Of a stretch of DNA of 14,950 nt, positions 13,415 to 14,950 are shown one piece after another. The notes below the pieces were generated by a model. The model saw nothing but the letters and a program-made list of their open reading frames with translations. It did no database searches and had not been told where the DNA came from. The DNA is from DBFJGL01 sp048394785. GTDB lineage: Bacteria; Bacillota; Clostridia; Christensenellales; CAG-917. The DNA is taken from assembly GCA_048394785.1 (NCBI GenBank), contig DBFJGL010000003.1, positions 1 to 14,950 of the forward strand. The letters are read 5' to 3'. A program made the translations under genes and the position numbers. How positions within the stretch are numbered: position 1 is the first letter of the stretch; every line of letters starts with the position of its first letter.

Positions 13415-13440
13415 AAGCATATTACTTAATATGCGCCCGT

Positions 13441-14379
13441 TTATTCTTCACCGCACTCGCCGTCGTCCTCGACGCATTCGACGGGTTCGCTCGTGACGGC
13501 GTTGACTATGGCTTGTTCGGTCGCTCGCACCGCCGCCGCCTGCAACAACGCCAAGTTTATCACGGGTTTTACTCCTGCCGACAGACAGAACATCGTGTCG
13601 CCGTCATAGTCGGTGTGTACGGGACGAATGGCGCGCGCATATCCGTTATGCGCAATCGACGCAAGTTTGTTTGCCTGTACTTTACTGAGTTTTCCGTCCG
13701 TTATTATACAGCCTATCGTGGTATTGGAGCCGAAAAGCGCGCGCCCCAAGTCGCCCTCGGCAAGCGTCTTTTCGGTGTCTATAAAACCGTTTTTGCCGCG
13801 CGCGCCCGCTATGATTGCGCCCGTATCGGGATTGACGACGTCGCCGAACGCGTTGACCGCCGCTATTGCGGTTACGTTGACTCCCGCTATCTTAACGGTT
13901 GCCGCGCCTATGCCGCCTTTGCACGCGTTTTTCAAGCCGCGCAATTTGCCTACCGTTGCCCCCGTACCGACGCCCACGTTGCCGAAACTCGGGGTTGAAG
14001 TTGCCGATTTGCACGCTTCAAGTCCCATTTCGGCGGTAGGGAAGTGATATTCTTTGTCATTCAAGTCGAATATTACCGCGCTCGGAACTATGGGGACCAC
14101 CTTGGAACCGACTTTATAACCGCATCCTTTTTGCATAAGATAGCGCATTACGCCGTCCGCCGCCGCAAGCCCGTATGCCGAGCCGCCCGCGAGCATTACG
14201 GCATTGACTTTATCCATCATTTTTTCCGATTTCAGCAAGTCCGTTTCGCGCGTGCCCGGCGCGCCGCCGCGTACGTCGCAGCCGCATACCGCGCCGTTTT
14301 CGCAAAGTACGACTGTTACGCCTGTGTAGGCGGTTTGTGCGTGTCCTATTTTTATGCCTCTTGGTAAAACTATTTTCAT
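13441..14379 (-). CDS. P1 (S58, DmpA-like) family peptidase
   Basis: A 312-residue protein of the Ntn-hydrolase-like DmpA/BapA fold. Such enzymes cleave themselves into two chains and then act as aminopeptidases or beta-peptidases. The self-cleavage site is visible at N219-T220 in FGSNTTIGCIITDGKLSK, followed by the conserved HNGYARAIRPVHTDYDGDT. The N-terminal chain has the Gly-rich VMLAGGSAYGLAAADG and SFGNVGVGTGATVGK motifs. DmpA and BapA use Ser as nucleophile; Thr, as here, is common in the shorter bacterial members. No signal peptide. The tail after about residue 297 is acidic with two Cys. The ATG at 14379 follows AAGGTG (14390-14385) by five bases and is preferred to ATG 14424, which lies at the -35 box. 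Single-gene transcript, convergent with the hydrolase gene. Confidence 0.92.
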   Translation of the reverse strand: MKIVLPRGIKIGHAQTAYTGVTVVLCENGAVCGCDVRGGAPGTRETDLLKSEKMMDKVNAVMLAGGSAYGLAAADGVMRYLMQKGCGYKVGSKVVPIVPSAVIFDLNDKEYHFPTAEMGLEACKSATSTPSFGNVGVGTGATVGKLRGLKNACKGGIGAATVKIAGVNVTAIAAVNAFGDVVNPDTGAIIAGARGKNGFIDTEKTLAEGDLGRALFGSNTTIGCIITDGKLSKVQANKLASIAHNGYARAIRPVHTDYDGDTMFCLSAGVKPVINLALLQAAAVRATEQAIVNAVTSEPVECVEDDGECGEE

Positions 14380-14395
14380 ATTGCACCTTTTGATT

Positions 14396-14424
14396 ATTTT
14401 ACCACAATATGTCAAATTCAACAA
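14396..14424 (-). promoter_or_regulatory. promoter of the P1 peptidase gene
   Basis: On the minus strand: TTGTTG (14424-14419), 17-bp spacer, TAAAAT (14401-14396) preceded by TGG (extended -10). Start near 14389, about ten bases before the ATG, so the leader barely includes the AAGGTG site. Confidence 0.65.
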
Positions 14425-14523
14425 TCATAGTTTTTCATATTTTCAAATGCGAGGAGGCGTAACTACGCGCTTGATTTTTCGTTTAATTATGTCATACGGT
14501 TAAAAAAAGGAAATTTTCCGTAT

Positions 14524-14546
14524 AAAAAAATCGTCGATGCCGACAA
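14524..14546 (-). terminator. intrinsic terminator of the Xre-type regulator gene
   Basis: On the minus strand TTGTCG and CGACGA pair over a GCAT loop (one G-U) and seven T follow (14530-14524). It lies 35 bases after the stop of the regulator gene. Confidence 0.75.
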
Positions 14547-14580
14547 AACAAACGCTATGTTCGTTAAATTGGAAAATAAG

Positions 14581-14799
14581 CTAAAAAATAACTTTATTCC
14601 CCACAAGGTCGTCTATCGACACTGAAAAATATGCGCTGAGCGCAATGAGATTTGACAGCGTAGGCTCTCTTTTCGAGTGTTCCCAAAGGCTGATTGTACC
14701 CTTGCTAACTCCTATGGCGCGGGCAAGTTCAACTTGACCGAGTCCTCTTTCAAGCCTGAGCTCTTTCAATATTTCCCCGAAATCACCCGAAGCGTTCAT
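14581..14799 (-). CDS. small Xre/HTH_3-type transcriptional regulator
   Basis: A 72-residue protein that is essentially one Cro/C1-type helix-turn-helix (residues about 8-66). The core is RLERGLGQVELARAIGVSKG, with the recognition helix in SKGTISLWEHSKREPT, then SNLIALSAYFSVSIDDLVG. Proteins of this size normally bind operator DNA as dimers and lack a sensor domain. No ribosome binding site is visible: ACCCCT precedes the ATG, so it may be translated from a leaderless mRNA or from an unusual site. A possible minus-strand -35 TTGTCT lies near 14832-14827 but no well-spaced -10. It has its own terminator (14524-14546). Target genes are unknown; the upstream neighbour is beyond the window. Confidence 0.88.
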   Translation of the reverse strand: MNASGDFGEILKELRLERGLGQVELARAIGVSKGTISLWEHSKREPTLSNLIALSAYFSVSIDDLVGNKVIF

Positions 14800-14950
14800 A
14801 GGGGTATAATCTCACAAAAGAAAGACAATTCTCGTACGTCTTACTATTGTAAACCTCGGGCGGGAATAAACGAAGGACGTTTCTTTATATCGACTCCGCG
14901 CGAGTTTAACGCGAACTTTAATAATAATCGAATTTATAGTATAAAAAAAC

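Larger units (their letters stand above)
12746..13440. repeat. 695-bp intergenic repeat mosaic between convergent genes
   Basis: This gene-free region holds three full copies with short or long loops, orphan 5' and 3' modules, a 24-bp palindrome, and a second hairpin family. It opens at 12776-12803 with a diverged type B tail (CTGCATAAGC, then AACGATAATTTATACACGG). Entries below give the separate parts. Nothing resembling a coding gene or terminator with a U tract was seen. Confidence 0.85.

Noticed and set aside
12746..13440. CRISPR array
   Set aside because: Repeat copies are unevenly spaced, spacers are themselves related modules, and no cas genes are present.
14451..14517. Strong GAGGAGG site followed by a possible tiny frame (TTG start at 14470, ten codons)
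   Set aside because: The spacing is about 13 bases and the frame is too short and featureless to support; left as an unexplained purine-rich site.
14811..14950. Minus-strand frame open from the window end for nearly 50 codons
   Set aside because: Sequence composition is not protein-like, it is AT-rich intergenic in character, and nothing recognisable is read; a gene beyond the window cannot be ruled out.

Overview
The window looks like chromosome of an uncultured low-to-mid GC Bacillota of the class Clostridia, probably gut-associated (inference). The reasons are strong AGGAGG-type ribosome binding sites, Bacillus-like promoters (several with an extended -10), AT-rich gaps around coding DNA of moderate GC, a DUF4364 protein, and a ThyA of the type I recall from Bacillus subtilis. 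No phage, conjugative, CRISPR or rRNA/tRNA genes are visible.

Layout. 1-176: leader, with a possible C-terminal scrap of an upstream gene. 177-714: two overlapping, paralogous small Cys-rich proteins. 715-1034: repeats, then a clear promoter. 1035-2522: membrane-anchored M20 peptidase of the PM20D1/CPS1 type. 2817-3356: DUF4364 protein. 3598-5367: GTP-dependent PEP carboxykinase. 5461-7110: acyl-CoA synthetase of the medium-chain (MACS) type. 7139-7430: repeats, then a terminator shared with the convergent thyA-folA operon (8859-7535, minus). 8987-10735 (minus): cytoplasmic GH2 glycosidase. 10847-11012: inverted pair of repeats. 11097-11687 (minus): thiamine pyrophosphokinase, apparently leaderless. 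11819-12745: serine hydrolase, divergent from it. 12746-13440: 695 bp of repeat mosaic. 13441-14379 (minus): P1/S58 (DmpA-like) peptidase. 14581-14799 (minus): small Xre-type regulator.

Function. The genes are mostly housekeeping and central metabolism: dTMP synthesis coupled to dihydrofolate recycling (thyA-folA), the oxaloacetate-PEP node (pckG) beside a short/medium-chain acyl-CoA synthetase, thiamine diphosphate formation, and several hydrolases (M20, P1, GH2, alpha/beta) that fit an organism using peptides, acyl derivatives and glycosides.

The most notable non-gene content is a family of modular palindromic repeats filling four intergenic regions. In all eleven copies that keep both arms, the arms covary (ACTGC with GCAGT, ATTGC with GCAAT), which points to selection on a stem. 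The central loop and the 3' tail are exchanged between copies. No evident defence, biosynthetic or mobile system was found.
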